From an uncultured Hyphomicrobiales bacterium (lineage in GTDB: Bacteria; Pseudomonadota; Alphaproteobacteria; Rhizobiales; Devosiaceae), in contig CAIKKY010000006.1 of the NCBI GenBank assembly GCA_903828145.1, positions 434,001 to 498,000 on the forward strand: a DNA stretch of 64,000 nt, written 5' to 3'. This document shows positions 55,235 through 63,837 of the stretch, in pieces. Below the pieces are notes generated by a model. That model was not told the origin of the DNA. It saw only the letters and a list, made by a program, of their open reading frames with translations, and searched no databases. The position numbers and the translations under genes are program-made. Every line of letters starts with the position of its first letter. Position 1 is the first letter of the stretch.

Positions 55235-56671
55235 GTGACTCCATTCGACGAAATGCTGCTGGGCCAAGGCGAGGGTGACGGACAGGGCCAGGAGGTGCGC
55301 GCGCCCTATCGTCTGCTCAATGAGTGGATGAAATCGCAGCCGCTCGATAAATTGCGGCTGAAAGCCGAGGACGCCGAGCGGGTGTTCCGCAAAACCGGCA
55401 TCACCTTTGCCGTCTATGGCGATGCCGAAGCGGCTGAGCGCCTCATTCCGTTCGATATCGTGCCGCGCATCATCACCGGGCGCGAATGGCGCAAGCTCTC
55501 CCAGGGCATTGAACAGCGCGTCGTCGCGCTCAATGCGTTCCTCGATGATATCTATCACCGGCAGGAAATCGTGCGCGCCGGGCGCATTCCCAAAGAGCTG
55601 ATCGCGCAGAATAAGGCCTTCGTGCCCGAAATGATGGGCTTCAGGCCACCGGGCAATGTCTACACCCACATCATCGGCATCGATCTCGTGCGCACCGCCG
55701 AGAACGAGTTCTATGTGCTCGAGGATAATGCCCGCACGCCTTCGGGCGTCAGCTACATGCTCGAAAACCGCGAAACCATGATGCAGCTCTTCCCCGAGCT
55801 GTTCCAGCAGATCAAGGTTCTGCCGGTTGAGACCTACCCGCAGATGCTGCGCGAGTCGCTTTCGGCGCTCGCGCCCGCCTCGCGCGCCAATGCCAACCCG
55901 ACCGTGGCGGTTTTAACCCCCGGCATTCACAACTCGGCCTATTTCGAACACGCCTTCCTCGCCGACCAGATGGGTGTTGAGCTGGTCGAAGGCAGCGACC
56001 TCCGGCTCGTCGATGGCCGCATCGCCATGCGCACCACCGAGGGCTACCGCCCCATCGATGTGCTCTATCGCCGGGTCGATGATGCCTATCTCGATCCCTT
56101 GACCTTCCGCCCTGAGTCCGCGCTCGGCGTGCCGGGCATCATGGATGTCTACCGCGCGGGCCGCATCACCATCGCCAACGCGCCGGGCACCGGCATTGCC
56201 GATGACAAGGCCGTCTACTCGTACATGCCGGAAATCATCGAATTCTATACCGGCCGTCGTCCGATCCTTGAAAACGTGCCCACCTGGCGCTGTTCGGTGG
56301 CCTCAGACCTGAACTATGTCCTTGAGCATTTGAACGAACTGGTGGTGAAGGAAGTCCATGGCTCGGGCGGTTACGGCATGCTCGTGGGCCCAGCCGCCTC
56401 GAAAAAAGAGCTGGCCGCCTTCACCGATAAGCTGAAGGCCAATCCCGGCAATTACATCGCCCAGCCCACGTTGGCGCTGTCGACGACGCCGATCCTCACC
56501 AAAGCGGGTCTAGCGCCGCGCCACGTCGATCTCAGGCCCTTTGTGCTGGTGTCCGACCGCATTCGCATCATCCCGGGCGGGCTGACCCGCGTCGCGTTGA
56601 CCGAAGGGTCGCTCGTCGTGAATTCGAGCCAGGGCGGCGGCACCAAAGATACCTGGGTGCTTGATGACTGA
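55235..56671 (+). CDS. Circularly permuted ATP-grasp type 2 protein
   Basis: The 478-aa protein is the DUF404/DUF407 (COG2308) type: YRLLNEWMKSQPLDKLRLKA, EFYVLEDNARTPSGVSYMLE and EVHGSGGYGMLVGPAASKKE, with conserved acidic and basic residues for ATP and metal. These proteins are predicted amide- or peptide-bond-forming ligases. The GTG at 55235 is the likely start, behind a GGGGGTG; a longer reading to 55178 crosses the candidate promoter. It leads the four-gene operon with alpha-E, transglutaminase-like and Anbu genes. Confidence 0.9.
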   Translation: MTPFDEMLLGQGEGDGQGQEVRAPYRLLNEWMKSQPLDKLRLKAEDAERVFRKTGITFAVYGDAEAAERLIPFDIVPRIITGREWRKLSQGIEQRVVALNAFLDDIYHRQEIVRAGRIPKELIAQNKAFVPEMMGFRPPGNVYTHIIGIDLVRTAENEFYVLEDNARTPSGVSYMLENRETMMQLFPELFQQIKVLPVETYPQMLRESLSALAPASRANANPTVAVLTPGIHNSAYFEHAFLADQMGVELVEGSDLRLVDGRIAMRTTEGYRPIDVLYRRVDDAYLDPLTFRPESALGVPGIMDVYRAGRITIANAPGTGIADDKAVYSYMPEIIEFYTGRRPILENVPTWRCSVASDLNYVLEHLNELVVKEVHGSGGYGMLVGPAASKKELAAFTDKLKANPGNYIAQPTLALSTTPILTKAGLAPRHVDLRPFVLVSDRIRIIPGGLTRVALTEGSLVVNSSQGGGTKDTWVLDD

Positions 56672-56686
56672 GCCGGAGACCCCCTG

Positions 56687-57628
56687 ATGCTGCTCGGCCG
56701 CACCGCCAATGGTCTGTACTGGATGCACCGCTATATCGAGCGGGCGGAGAACGTCGCCCGCCTGATCGATGCGGGCCTGCGCATGGCGCTGACCCGCGCC
56801 AGCTCCGCCGCCGATGAATGGAGTTCGGTCATTATGTCGGCGGGCATGCGCCCCGCCTTTGAGCAAAAGCACAGCGCCTATACGGCCCGGACCGTCTCGG
56901 AATTCATGCTGCGCGACCGCGAAAACCCCTCGAGCGTGCTCTCGGCGCTGGCCTCGGCCCGGACCAATGCCCGCATGGTGCGTACAGCGCTGACCCGCGA
57001 CGTGTGGGAAAGCGTCAATGGCGCCTGGATCGGCCTCAGCACGCTCCTCGATCAGCCGGTGGCCGAAAGCGATCTGCCGCAGGTGCTCGATGCCATCAAA
57101 CGCGCCATGAGCGAAATTCGCGGCACGTTTCACGGCACCATGCTGCGCAACGAGATTTTCTGGTTTTCGCAACTGGGCACGTTTATCGAACGGGCCGACA
57201 GCACGGCCCGTATTCTCGATGTGAAATATTACGTGCTCCTGCCGACTGTTTCCTATGTCGGCCGCGCCATGGACAATTACCAATGGGAATCGATCCTGCG
57301 CTCGGTGTCGGCGCATCGCTCGTACCGCTTCGTCTATTCGGGCAATTACAACCCGGTGCAGATTGCCGAATATCTGATCCTCGATGCCCGGATGCCGCGC
57401 GCCCTCCGATTTTCCTACGACAATATCGATGAAAGCCTCACCTTGCTGGCTGAGGCCTATGGCCAGCGGTTTGAGTGCCATGACGGGGCGCAGCGCACGT
57501 TAAAGAGCCTCGCGGAGCGCTCGATCCAGTCGATTTTCGAAGCCGGGCTGCACGAGGCGCTGACCGCTTTCATTACCGAAAACAACCGCTTGGGCGCCGA
57601 AATTGCCCGTGTCTACAATTTCGAGTAG
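56687..57628 (+). CDS. Alpha-E domain protein
   Basis: The 313-aa protein is a full alpha-E (COG2307) protein, starting LLGRTANGLYWMHRYIERAE and made of helices, with FHGTMLRNEIFWFSQLG and GTFIERADSTARILDVKYYV in the middle. Alpha-E proteins are found with ATP-grasp type 2 proteins and are predicted to help the ligase. Its biochemical activity is unknown. It lies 15 bp after the ATP-grasp gene. Confidence 0.92.
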   Translation: MLLGRTANGLYWMHRYIERAENVARLIDAGLRMALTRASSAADEWSSVIMSAGMRPAFEQKHSAYTARTVSEFMLRDRENPSSVLSALASARTNARMVRTALTRDVWESVNGAWIGLSTLLDQPVAESDLPQVLDAIKRAMSEIRGTFHGTMLRNEIFWFSQLGTFIERADSTARILDVKYYVLLPTVSYVGRAMDNYQWESILRSVSAHRSYRFVYSGNYNPVQIAEYLILDARMPRALRFSYDNIDESLTLLAEAYGQRFECHDGAQRTLKSLAERSIQSIFEAGLHEALTAFITENNRLGAEIARVYNFE

Positions 57629-57632
57629 CCCC

Positions 57633-58430
57633 ATGCGCCTCAACATCCGCCACACCACCCAGTATGAATATGCCGAGCCGGTGCCCTATGGCGTGTTGCG
57701 TCTGCGCCTCACCCCGCTCACCCACCCCACCCAGCAGGTGATCGATTGGACCCTCGCGGTAGAAGGCGGCAAGCTCGAGTTCACCTATGCCGATGCCTGG
57801 GGCAACCGGACCGATCTCATCACTGTCGCGAGGGGCGCGAGTGCCATCAGCGTCACCTGCGCCGGAACCATCGACACGGCGGATACGGCGGGGGTCTTCC
57901 GGCCTTCAGGCCCCGAAGCCCCGCTGTGGCTGTTTGAACGGGTGACGCCGCTGACGACCCCGGGCGCGGCCATTGCCGCGCTGGCGGCAAGCGTAGGCGG
58001 TATCGCGGACAGGCTGGCGCTGCTCCACGCCCTGTCGGCTGCCATCCACGAGCGGCTGCAATATCTGCCGGGCTCGACCTCGGTGCTGACCGAGGCCGAA
58101 GCCGCCCTGACGGCGGGGGCAGGGGTGTGTCAGGACCATGCCCATGTCTTCATCGCAGCGGCGCGGCATCTCGGCATCCCGGCCCGCTATGTGTCGGGCT
58201 ATCTGATGATGCCGGATCGGACCGAGCAGACGGCCACCCATGCCTGGGCCGAAGCCCATGTCGAGGGGCTCGGCTGGGTCGGGTTCGATGCGGCCAATGC
58301 CGTGTGCCCGGACGATAAATATATTCGCATCGCCGCCGGCCTCGATTACAAGGAGGCCGCGCCGATCACCGGCGTGCGCGGCGGCCTTGGGGGCGAAACC
58401 CTCGCCGTCGCTGTCATCGTCGAGCAGTAG
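57633..58430 (+). CDS. Transglutaminase-like cysteine peptidase family protein
   Basis: The 265-aa protein starts RLNIRHTTQYEYAEPVPYGV, a bacterial transglutaminase N-terminal domain. The catalytic triad is formed by Cys in GAGVCQDHAHVFIAAAR, His in THAWAEAHVEGLGWVGFD and the following Asp. Such proteins probably act as peptidases or amidases on the product of the neighbouring ligase. The ATG at 57633 is 4 bp after the alpha-E stop. Confidence 0.92.
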   Translation: MRLNIRHTTQYEYAEPVPYGVLRLRLTPLTHPTQQVIDWTLAVEGGKLEFTYADAWGNRTDLITVARGASAISVTCAGTIDTADTAGVFRPSGPEAPLWLFERVTPLTTPGAAIAALAASVGGIADRLALLHALSAAIHERLQYLPGSTSVLTEAEAALTAGAGVCQDHAHVFIAAARHLGIPARYVSGYLMMPDRTEQTATHAWAEAHVEGLGWVGFDAANAVCPDDKYIRIAAGLDYKEAAPITGVRGGLGGETLAVAVIVEQ

Positions 58431-58441
58431 CAGGACCGAAT

Positions 58442-59179
58442 ATGACCTATTGCGTGGGTCTTAAGACCCGGAAGGGTCTGATTTTCATGTCAGATACCCG
58501 CACCAATGCCGGGCTCGACAATATTTCCACCTTTTCCAAAATGCGCACCTGGTCGAACCCCGGCGAGCGCATGATCGTGCTCCTCTCGGCGGGCAACCTC
58601 GCCACCACACAGGCCGTCGCCAGCCTGCTGGAGGAGCAGGTCCGTCAGGGCGTGGACACGCCATCGCTCATGAACACCGGCTCAATGTTCCAGACCGCAC
58701 GGCTCGTCGGCTCCGTGGTGCAGGAGGTCATCCGCAGCACGGCGCCGGTGGGCCAGACCTCCGATGCGTTTTCGGCCAGTTTCATTCTGGGCGGACAGAT
58801 CCGGGGCGAGACGACGCGGCTGTTTTACATTTACCCCGAAGGTAATTTCATCGAGGCCTCGACCGATACGCCGTTCTTCCAGATCGGCGAACATAAGTAC
58901 GGCAAGCCGATTCTCGTGCGCGCTTATGATGCGGACATGAGCTTTGAGGAAGCGTTGAAGCTTCTGCTCGTGAGCTTTGATTCGACTCTCAAATCCAACC
59001 TTTCGGTTGGCCTGCCGCTCGACATGCAGATCTATGCCGCCGATAGCTTCAAGCCCGGCCCGCGCGACCGGTTTGATCGCAACCACCCCTATTTCAAAGA
59101 AATTTCTGACGGCTGGTCCGATGCGTTGAAAAGCGCGTTCACCCGCCTGCCAAGCCTCACCATCGATTTCGGCAGCTAG
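58442..59179 (+). CDS. Anbu (ancestral beta subunit) proteasome-like peptidase
   Basis: The 245-aa protein starts MTYCVGLKTRKGLIFMSDTR, the Anbu signature. Thr2 would be the N-terminal nucleophile once Met is removed, with Asp in MSDTRTNAG and Lys in FSKMRTW as helpers. Anbu proteins form ring-like or helical assemblies related to HslV and the 20S proteasome, and their substrates are unknown. Its genomic partners (ATP-grasp, alpha-E, transglutaminase) match the known conserved neighbourhood. It begins 11 bp after the transglutaminase gene. Confidence 0.93.
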   Translation: MTYCVGLKTRKGLIFMSDTRTNAGLDNISTFSKMRTWSNPGERMIVLLSAGNLATTQAVASLLEEQVRQGVDTPSLMNTGSMFQTARLVGSVVQEVIRSTAPVGQTSDAFSASFILGGQIRGETTRLFYIYPEGNFIEASTDTPFFQIGEHKYGKPILVRAYDADMSFEEALKLLLVSFDSTLKSNLSVGLPLDMQIYAADSFKPGPRDRFDRNHPYFKEISDGWSDALKSAFTRLPSLTIDFGS

Positions 59180-59266
59180 GCGAGGCGAGGGCCGCTGAAT
59201 TCGGGTTTCGCGCAGGCTGCGGTTGCGCGATAAGCGGCGCGTCGCAAGTTGATCCCGGAGCGCGCC

Positions 59267-60667
59267 ATGGCCACCGATCTTGATCGTCTGTTTTCTACCG
59301 CCGCAGCGGCCGCCAGTGCGTTCCGCGATAGCGTCGGGGCCTTGTCGGCCGCCCCCGAGGCGGGGTTTGACGAGATTTTGGCGCGCTTTGAGACCCCGGT
59401 GCCCGAGCAGGGCACAAAACCCGAGGCCGTGCTCAGCGAACTGCTTGAAAAAGCCTCCGATGGCCTGATGAAATCCACCCACCCCCGGTTTTTCGGCTGG
59501 GTGATCGGGGCCTCCCACCCGGCAGGTGTGGCGGCTGATTTCATGGTGTCGGCCTGGGGCCAGAACGCAGCTTTCCATTCGCCCACCCCGGCCGCCGCCG
59601 CCATTGAACAGGTGGCCGAGGGCTGGCTGCTCGATCTGCTCGATCTGCCGCGCACCGCGTCCGTGGGCTTTGTCACCTGCGCCACTGTGGCCAATGCAGT
59701 GGCGCTGTCGGCGGCCCGCTCGCGGGTGCTCGCCAATGTGGGCTGGGATGTCGAGGCCGATGGCCTGTTCGGCGCGCCGCCCGTTCGCGTGCTGATTGGC
59801 GAAGATGCACATTCTTCGCTTTTTTCCTCGCTGCAGATGATCGGCTTTGGTGCGCGCCGTGTGGAAACGCTCGCAACCGATGCGCAGGGACGGATCAAGC
59901 CCGCCGCGCTCGAGGCGGCGCTGAAGGCCGGGGAGGGGCCCATGGTGCTGATTTTGGGCGCCGGGCAGATCAACACCGGCGATTTCGATCCCTTTGCCGA
60001 TCTCATCCCCCAGGCCAAGGCCAAAGGCGCCTGGGTGCATGTCGATGGGGCATTCGGGCTCTGGGCCCGAGCGACCCCCACGCACTGGCACCTGACCGAA
60101 GGCGTGGAACAGGCCGATTCCTGGGCCACCGACGGCCATAAATACCTGCAGGTGCCCTATGATTGCGGCTTCGCCATTGTCGCCGATCGGGCCGCGCATC
60201 TCAAAGCCATGACGCAATGGGCGAGCTACCTGCCGACCATGAGTGGCGGCGAGCGGGTGCCCTCAGCCTTCGTGCCGGAACTGTCGCGCCGGGCGCGCGG
60301 CATTCCGGTATGGGCAACCATCAAGGCACTGGGCCGTGATGGGATAGCCGATCTCGTCTCCCGCACCGCCACCTTGAGCCAGCGCATGGCCGCGCGCCTT
60401 GCCGCCGAGCCCGGGATTTCGGTGCTCAACACCGTAGTTCTCAACCAGGTCTCGGTTGCTTTCGGCACGGGCAACGAGGCCCGCGCCCTCACCGAACAGG
60501 TGATCGCCGCCGTGCAGGCCGAGGGCACCTGCTTTGCCGGTGGCTCGCTCTGGCACGACCGCTGGGTCATGCGTATTTCGGTGTCGTCGCAATTGACCCG
60601 CGCCGCCGATATCGACCGCTCAGCCGATGCGATTATCGCTGCCTGGCGCGCGGTACAGCGCGGCTGA
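59267..60667 (+). CDS. PLP-dependent group II decarboxylase family protein
   Basis: The 466-aa protein has the aspartate/aromatic amino-acid decarboxylase fold. The PLP lysine is in SWATDGHKYLQVPYDCGF and the PLP-facing aspartate in WVHVDGAFGLWA. THPRFFGWVIGASHPAGV is the substrate-side block. Substrate is unclear; relatives are labelled aspartate or aromatic-amino-acid decarboxylases. GGAG seven bases upstream supports the ATG at 59267. It follows the Anbu gene after 87 bp and may or may not belong to that operon. Confidence 0.9.
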   Translation: MATDLDRLFSTAAAAASAFRDSVGALSAAPEAGFDEILARFETPVPEQGTKPEAVLSELLEKASDGLMKSTHPRFFGWVIGASHPAGVAADFMVSAWGQNAAFHSPTPAAAAIEQVAEGWLLDLLDLPRTASVGFVTCATVANAVALSAARSRVLANVGWDVEADGLFGAPPVRVLIGEDAHSSLFSSLQMIGFGARRVETLATDAQGRIKPAALEAALKAGEGPMVLILGAGQINTGDFDPFADLIPQAKAKGAWVHVDGAFGLWARATPTHWHLTEGVEQADSWATDGHKYLQVPYDCGFAIVADRAAHLKAMTQWASYLPTMSGGERVPSAFVPELSRRARGIPVWATIKALGRDGIADLVSRTATLSQRMAARLAAEPGISVLNTVVLNQVSVAFGTGNEARALTEQVIAAVQAEGTCFAGGSLWHDRWVMRISVSSQLTRAADIDRSADAIIAAWRAVQRG

Positions 60668-60778
60668 TCCCGTATCGTCCTGTTTTTATGGGGGAAACCC
60701 AATCATCGCTGCTTGACCTGCCGTTCAACTGGTTCGTACGTATAAACAAGTATAAACCGAGTGTACGGGCGGAGTGGC

Positions 60779-61852
60779 GTGGCAGCGTTTCGGGCATCGC
60801 CGACGGTGATCTATCCCAATTTTCGTCGGCGCCAATCGGGCGTCAGCTCTACCGTGTTCAGCCTTGCGCCAGCGCTGAGTGAACGCGGTGTATCGCTGCA
60901 TGTACTGGGTGCCGGGCTGCCCAAGGGCCTCAAATCCATTTCGCTCCTCACGGCATTGGACATTCTCTTCACCGGCACGGGCCCGCGTCCCATCTGGCAC
61001 GCGCGCCGCAATATCGAAATGCTGGCCGGGCTCGTGCTGCGGGCGCTCGGGGGGCGGCATCATCTGGTGTTCACCTCCGCCGCCCAGCGCCACCACACGG
61101 CCTATACCCGCCGCCTGATGCAGGGCATGGATGCCATAGTCGCCACCTCGCGGCGCAGCGCGTCGTTCCTGTCGCTCCCGGCCACCATCATCGGGCATGG
61201 TGTTGACACAACCCGCTTTGCCCCGGCCGATCAGCGTCCGCTGCGTGAGAGCCTCGGGCTTGATCCTGAGGCCCTGTATATCGGCTGTTTTGGCGCCCTC
61301 CGCGCGAGCAAAGGCACTGATCTTTTCGTAGAGGCGCTTCTCAGCCTCTTGCCCGCCCGGCCGCGTTGGCAGGCGTTGATTGTCGGCCATGCCGAGCCGC
61401 GGGATCGGGCGTTTGTCGATGCGCTCAAGGCCCGCCTTGATGACGCCGGGCTAAGCGAGCGGGTTACCTTCACCGGCCATGTGCCCGATGCGGCGCCCTA
61501 CCTCCGTGCCGTTGATCTCTGTGTCGCGGCAAGCCGCACCGAAGGGTTTGGCCTCACCCCACTCGAAGCCATGGCCTCGGGCATACCGGTCGTGGCCTCA
61601 GGTGCGGGGTCGTTTCCCGACCTTATCCGCCCCGGGGTGACCGGCAGCCTGTTCGAAACCGGTAACAGCGCCGCGCTGGCTGCTGCGCTCGCGCCGCTGC
61701 TGGATGATGACGCGCGCCGTCGCGCCATGGGGGCCGCCGGGGTTGCGCATGTGCGGGCGTCGCATTCCATTGCGCTTGAAGCCGAAGCGCTCCGGGCGCT
61801 CTATTGCCAGCTTGGGACGGTGGCGCAATCGGTCTTCCCCGCCCGCGCCTGA
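60779..61852 (+). CDS. lpcC: LPS core mannosyltransferase, GT4 family
   Basis: The 357-aa protein follows rhizobial LpcC along its whole length: PNFRRRQSGVSSTVFSLAPA, the W-H-A-R-R-N block (IWHARRNIEML), FTSAAQRHHT, IIGHGVDTTRFAP and the C-terminal EGFGLTPLEAMASGIPVVAS. LpcC adds mannose to Kdo in the LPS core, using a nucleotide sugar on the cytoplasmic face. The start is uncertain: the GTG at 60779 has GGAG upstream with short spacing; a GTG at 60761 is the alternative. TTGACC at 60713 may be part of the promoter. Confidence 0.85.
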   Translation: MAAFRASPTVIYPNFRRRQSGVSSTVFSLAPALSERGVSLHVLGAGLPKGLKSISLLTALDILFTGTGPRPIWHARRNIEMLAGLVLRALGGRHHLVFTSAAQRHHTAYTRRLMQGMDAIVATSRRSASFLSLPATIIGHGVDTTRFAPADQRPLRESLGLDPEALYIGCFGALRASKGTDLFVEALLSLLPARPRWQALIVGHAEPRDRAFVDALKARLDDAGLSERVTFTGHVPDAAPYLRAVDLCVAASRTEGFGLTPLEAMASGIPVVASGAGSFPDLIRPGVTGSLFETGNSAALAAALAPLLDDDARRRAMGAAGVAHVRASHSIALEAEALRALYCQLGTVAQSVFPARA

Positions 61853-61888
61853 TGACCTATGACAGCACTGTCACTTGGGGATTCCGGC

Positions 61889-62428
61889 ATGACGACGCCC
61901 GCCTATACGATCGACACCCTGATTTCGGCCAAGGCCATCGCCGCGCGGGTCGAAGATCTGGCGCGCGAGATTGCGGCCCATTTCAGCGACACCGAAAAGC
62001 TGGTGGTGGTCGGGCTGTTGCGCGGCAGCTTCATCTTCATCGCAGACCTCGTGCGCGAGCTGGATCTGCCGGTGGAGGTCGATTTTCTTGAAGTGTCGTC
62101 TTACGGCAATTCAACAGAATCGAGCCGCGAAGTGCGCATCCTCAAGGATCTGCGCGGCGAGATCGAAGGCCGCGATGTGCTGGTGGTCGAGGACATCGTG
62201 GATACCGGCTACACGCTGCATCACGTGCTCGAAATCCTGCGCACCCGGCACCCGCGCCGCATCGAGGTCTGTGCGCTGCTCGACAAGCCGTCGCGCCGGG
62301 AAGTCGAGGTGAAAGCCCGCTGGACCGGTTTCGAAATCCCCGACAAATTCGTGGTGGGCTATGGCATTGATTATGCCCAGCGCAACCGCAACCTGCCCTA
62401 TATCGGGGCCGTGCGCTTTCTGAACTAG
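61889..62428 (+). CDS. hpt: Hypoxanthine phosphoribosyltransferase
   Basis: Hpt salvages hypoxanthine and guanine using PRPP. The 179-aa protein has [20 protein letters not shown], the PRPP loop [19 protein letters not shown] and the C-terminal [20 protein letters not shown]. The ATG at 61889 has GGGGA seven bases upstream. The gene is downstream of lpcC and ends 4 bp into the convergent mog gene. Confidence 0.93.
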   Translation: MTTPAYTIDTLISAKAIAARVEDLAREIAAHFSDTEKLVVVGLLRGSFIFIADLVRELDLPVEVDFLEVSSYGNSTESSREVRILKDLRGEIEGRDVLVVEDIVDTGYTLHHVLEILRTRHPRRIEVCALLDKPSRREVEVKARWTGFEIPDKFVVGYGIDYAQRNRNLPYIGAVRFLN

Positions 62429-62952
62429 GCCCTCGGCCGAAACGCCACGAGCTGCGCCGGATCGGTCTCGATCAGGCCCGCCCCGATCAGATCAAGGCAA
62501 TAGGGCACGGCGGGGAACACCGCATCAAGACAGGTGTCAATCGCCGCAGGCTTGCCCGGGAGCGTGATGATCAGCGTCTTACCCCGGATGCCCGCGCTTT
62601 GGCGCGAGAGGATGGCCGTGGGCACGCCGCTCTCGAGGCTTACCCGGCGCATCAGTTCGCCAAACCCCGGCAGATCCTTGTCGATGACATCGCTCAGCGC
62701 CTCGGGCGTTTCGTCGCGCGGGGCCGGGCCCGTGCCGCCCGTGGTGAGGATCAGATCGGCGCCCTCGCGGTCTGCGAGCGCGATCAACGTGGCGCGCACG
62801 CTCTCTCGGCCATCTGGAATGACCCGGGGCAGGGGGTCCCAGGCCGAAACCAGCACGCGGTCGAGCCAGGCGCGGATCGCCGGACCGCTCTTGTCGAGAT
62901 ACACTCCCGCCGACGCGCGGTCTGAAATGGTGACAATGCCGATCCTGACCAT
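62425..62952 (-). CDS. mog: Molybdopterin adenylyltransferase
   Basis: Mog adenylylates molybdopterin before molybdenum insertion, in the cytoplasm. The 175-aa protein starts [19 protein letters not shown] and has the MPT-binding loop [19 protein letters not shown] and [24 protein letters not shown] lies six bases upstream of the ATG at 62952. It provides the cofactor needed by the molybdopterin oxidoreductase at 33.3-35.4 kb, although the two are far apart. Confidence 0.92.
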   Translation of the reverse strand: MVRIGIVTISDRASAGVYLDKSGPAIRAWLDRVLVSAWDPLPRVIPDGRESVRATLIALADREGADLILTTGGTGPAPRDETPEALSDVIDKDLPGFGELMRRVSLESGVPTAILSRQSAGIRGKTLIITLPGKPAAIDTCLDAVFPAVPYCLDLIGAGLIETDPAQLVAFRPRA

Positions 62953-63080
62953 GCGTTTCTCCGCTGTTGCTTTGGGTCTAGACCGGGGGCCGCCATCGGG
63001 CAAGGCTAGAGCAGCGCCTGCGTAACAAAGACCCCGATGGCGTGGGCAGAATTCCCGCTGGCTAGCCTTGGAACAACATA

Positions 63081-63109
63081 CTTACATTTATTAGAATATA
63101 CAGATATAA
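63081..63109 (+). promoter_or_regulatory. Strong sigma-70 promoter of the DsbA-like gene
   Basis: TTACAT and a perfect TATAAT lie exactly 17 bp apart in an AT-rich patch. Transcription would begin near 63116, about 38 nt before the ATG at 63154. Confidence 0.8.
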
Positions 63110-63153
63110 TGCCCGGCATGACGCCTGGTCTCGGCGTAACGGGGAGAACCACC

Positions 63154-63837
63154 ATGGTTGAGGGCACTTATTTCTCGGACGTTTTGTGCATCTGGGCCTA
63201 TGTGGCCCAGGAGCGCACCGAGGCCCTGCGCCGCACGTTTGGCGCCGAAGTGCAGCTGCGGCACCGCTTCTGCAATGTGTTCGGCGATGCGCGCGAGAAA
63301 ATCGCTACCGGCTGGCGCGACCGCGAGTCTTTTGCCGGCTATGCGCGCCATGTCGCCGCCATCGCAGCCCGCTTTCCCCATATCAGTGTGCACCCCGATG
63401 TCTGGACCAGGGTGAGGCCCGCCACCTCGCTCAGCCCGCATCTGTTTTTGCATGCCGTGCGCCTCTACGAGGGGCAGAGCGGCATCCCGCATGATCCGCT
63501 CGGGCTGTCACTGTTCGAACAGGCGATGAAAGCGCTCCGCGAGGCGTTTTTCGTCAATGCCCGCGACATCGCAACGGCCTCGGTTCAGGCCGACGTCGCG
63601 CGGGCCCTCGGCATCGATCCTGATGCGCTGCGCCCGTTTTACGATGACGGCACCGCCAATGCGGCGTTGGCCGGGGATTACCACGATGCCGACAAGCAGC
63701 GCATCGAAGGCAGCCCCACGCTGTTGCTCAATGAGGGGCGGCAGCGCCTCTTTGGTAATGTCGGGTTTCGGGTGATCGAGGCCAATATTCGCGAACTGCT
63801 GCGCGAGCCGGGCAGCGATCAGGCCAGTTGGTGCTGA
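63154..63837 (+). CDS. DsbA-family thioredoxin-fold protein
   Basis: The 227-aa protein has the FrnE/2-hydroxychromene-isomerase-like DsbA fold, starting VEGTYFSDVLCIWAYVAQER. The usual CxxC is CIWA, so only the first cysteine remains. The C-terminal cis-Pro region is IEGSPTLLLNEGRQRLFGNV. It has no signal peptide and is cytoplasmic; an isomerase- or glutathione-dependent role is more likely than disulfide exchange. GGGGAG seven bases upstream fixes the start. The gene overlaps the next, convergent one by 19 bp. Confidence 0.88.
   Translation: MVEGTYFSDVLCIWAYVAQERTEALRRTFGAEVQLRHRFCNVFGDAREKIATGWRDRESFAGYARHVAAIAARFPHISVHPDVWTRVRPATSLSPHLFLHAVRLYEGQSGIPHDPLGLSLFEQAMKALREAFFVNARDIATASVQADVARALGIDPDALRPFYDDGTANAALAGDYHDADKQRIEGSPTLLLNEGRQRLFGNVGFRVIEANIRELLREPGSDQASWC

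Noticed and set aside
58682-60217. Long minus-strand open frame (511 codons) opposite Anbu and the decarboxylase
   Set aside because: It crosses two well-supported genes and has no recognisable domain.
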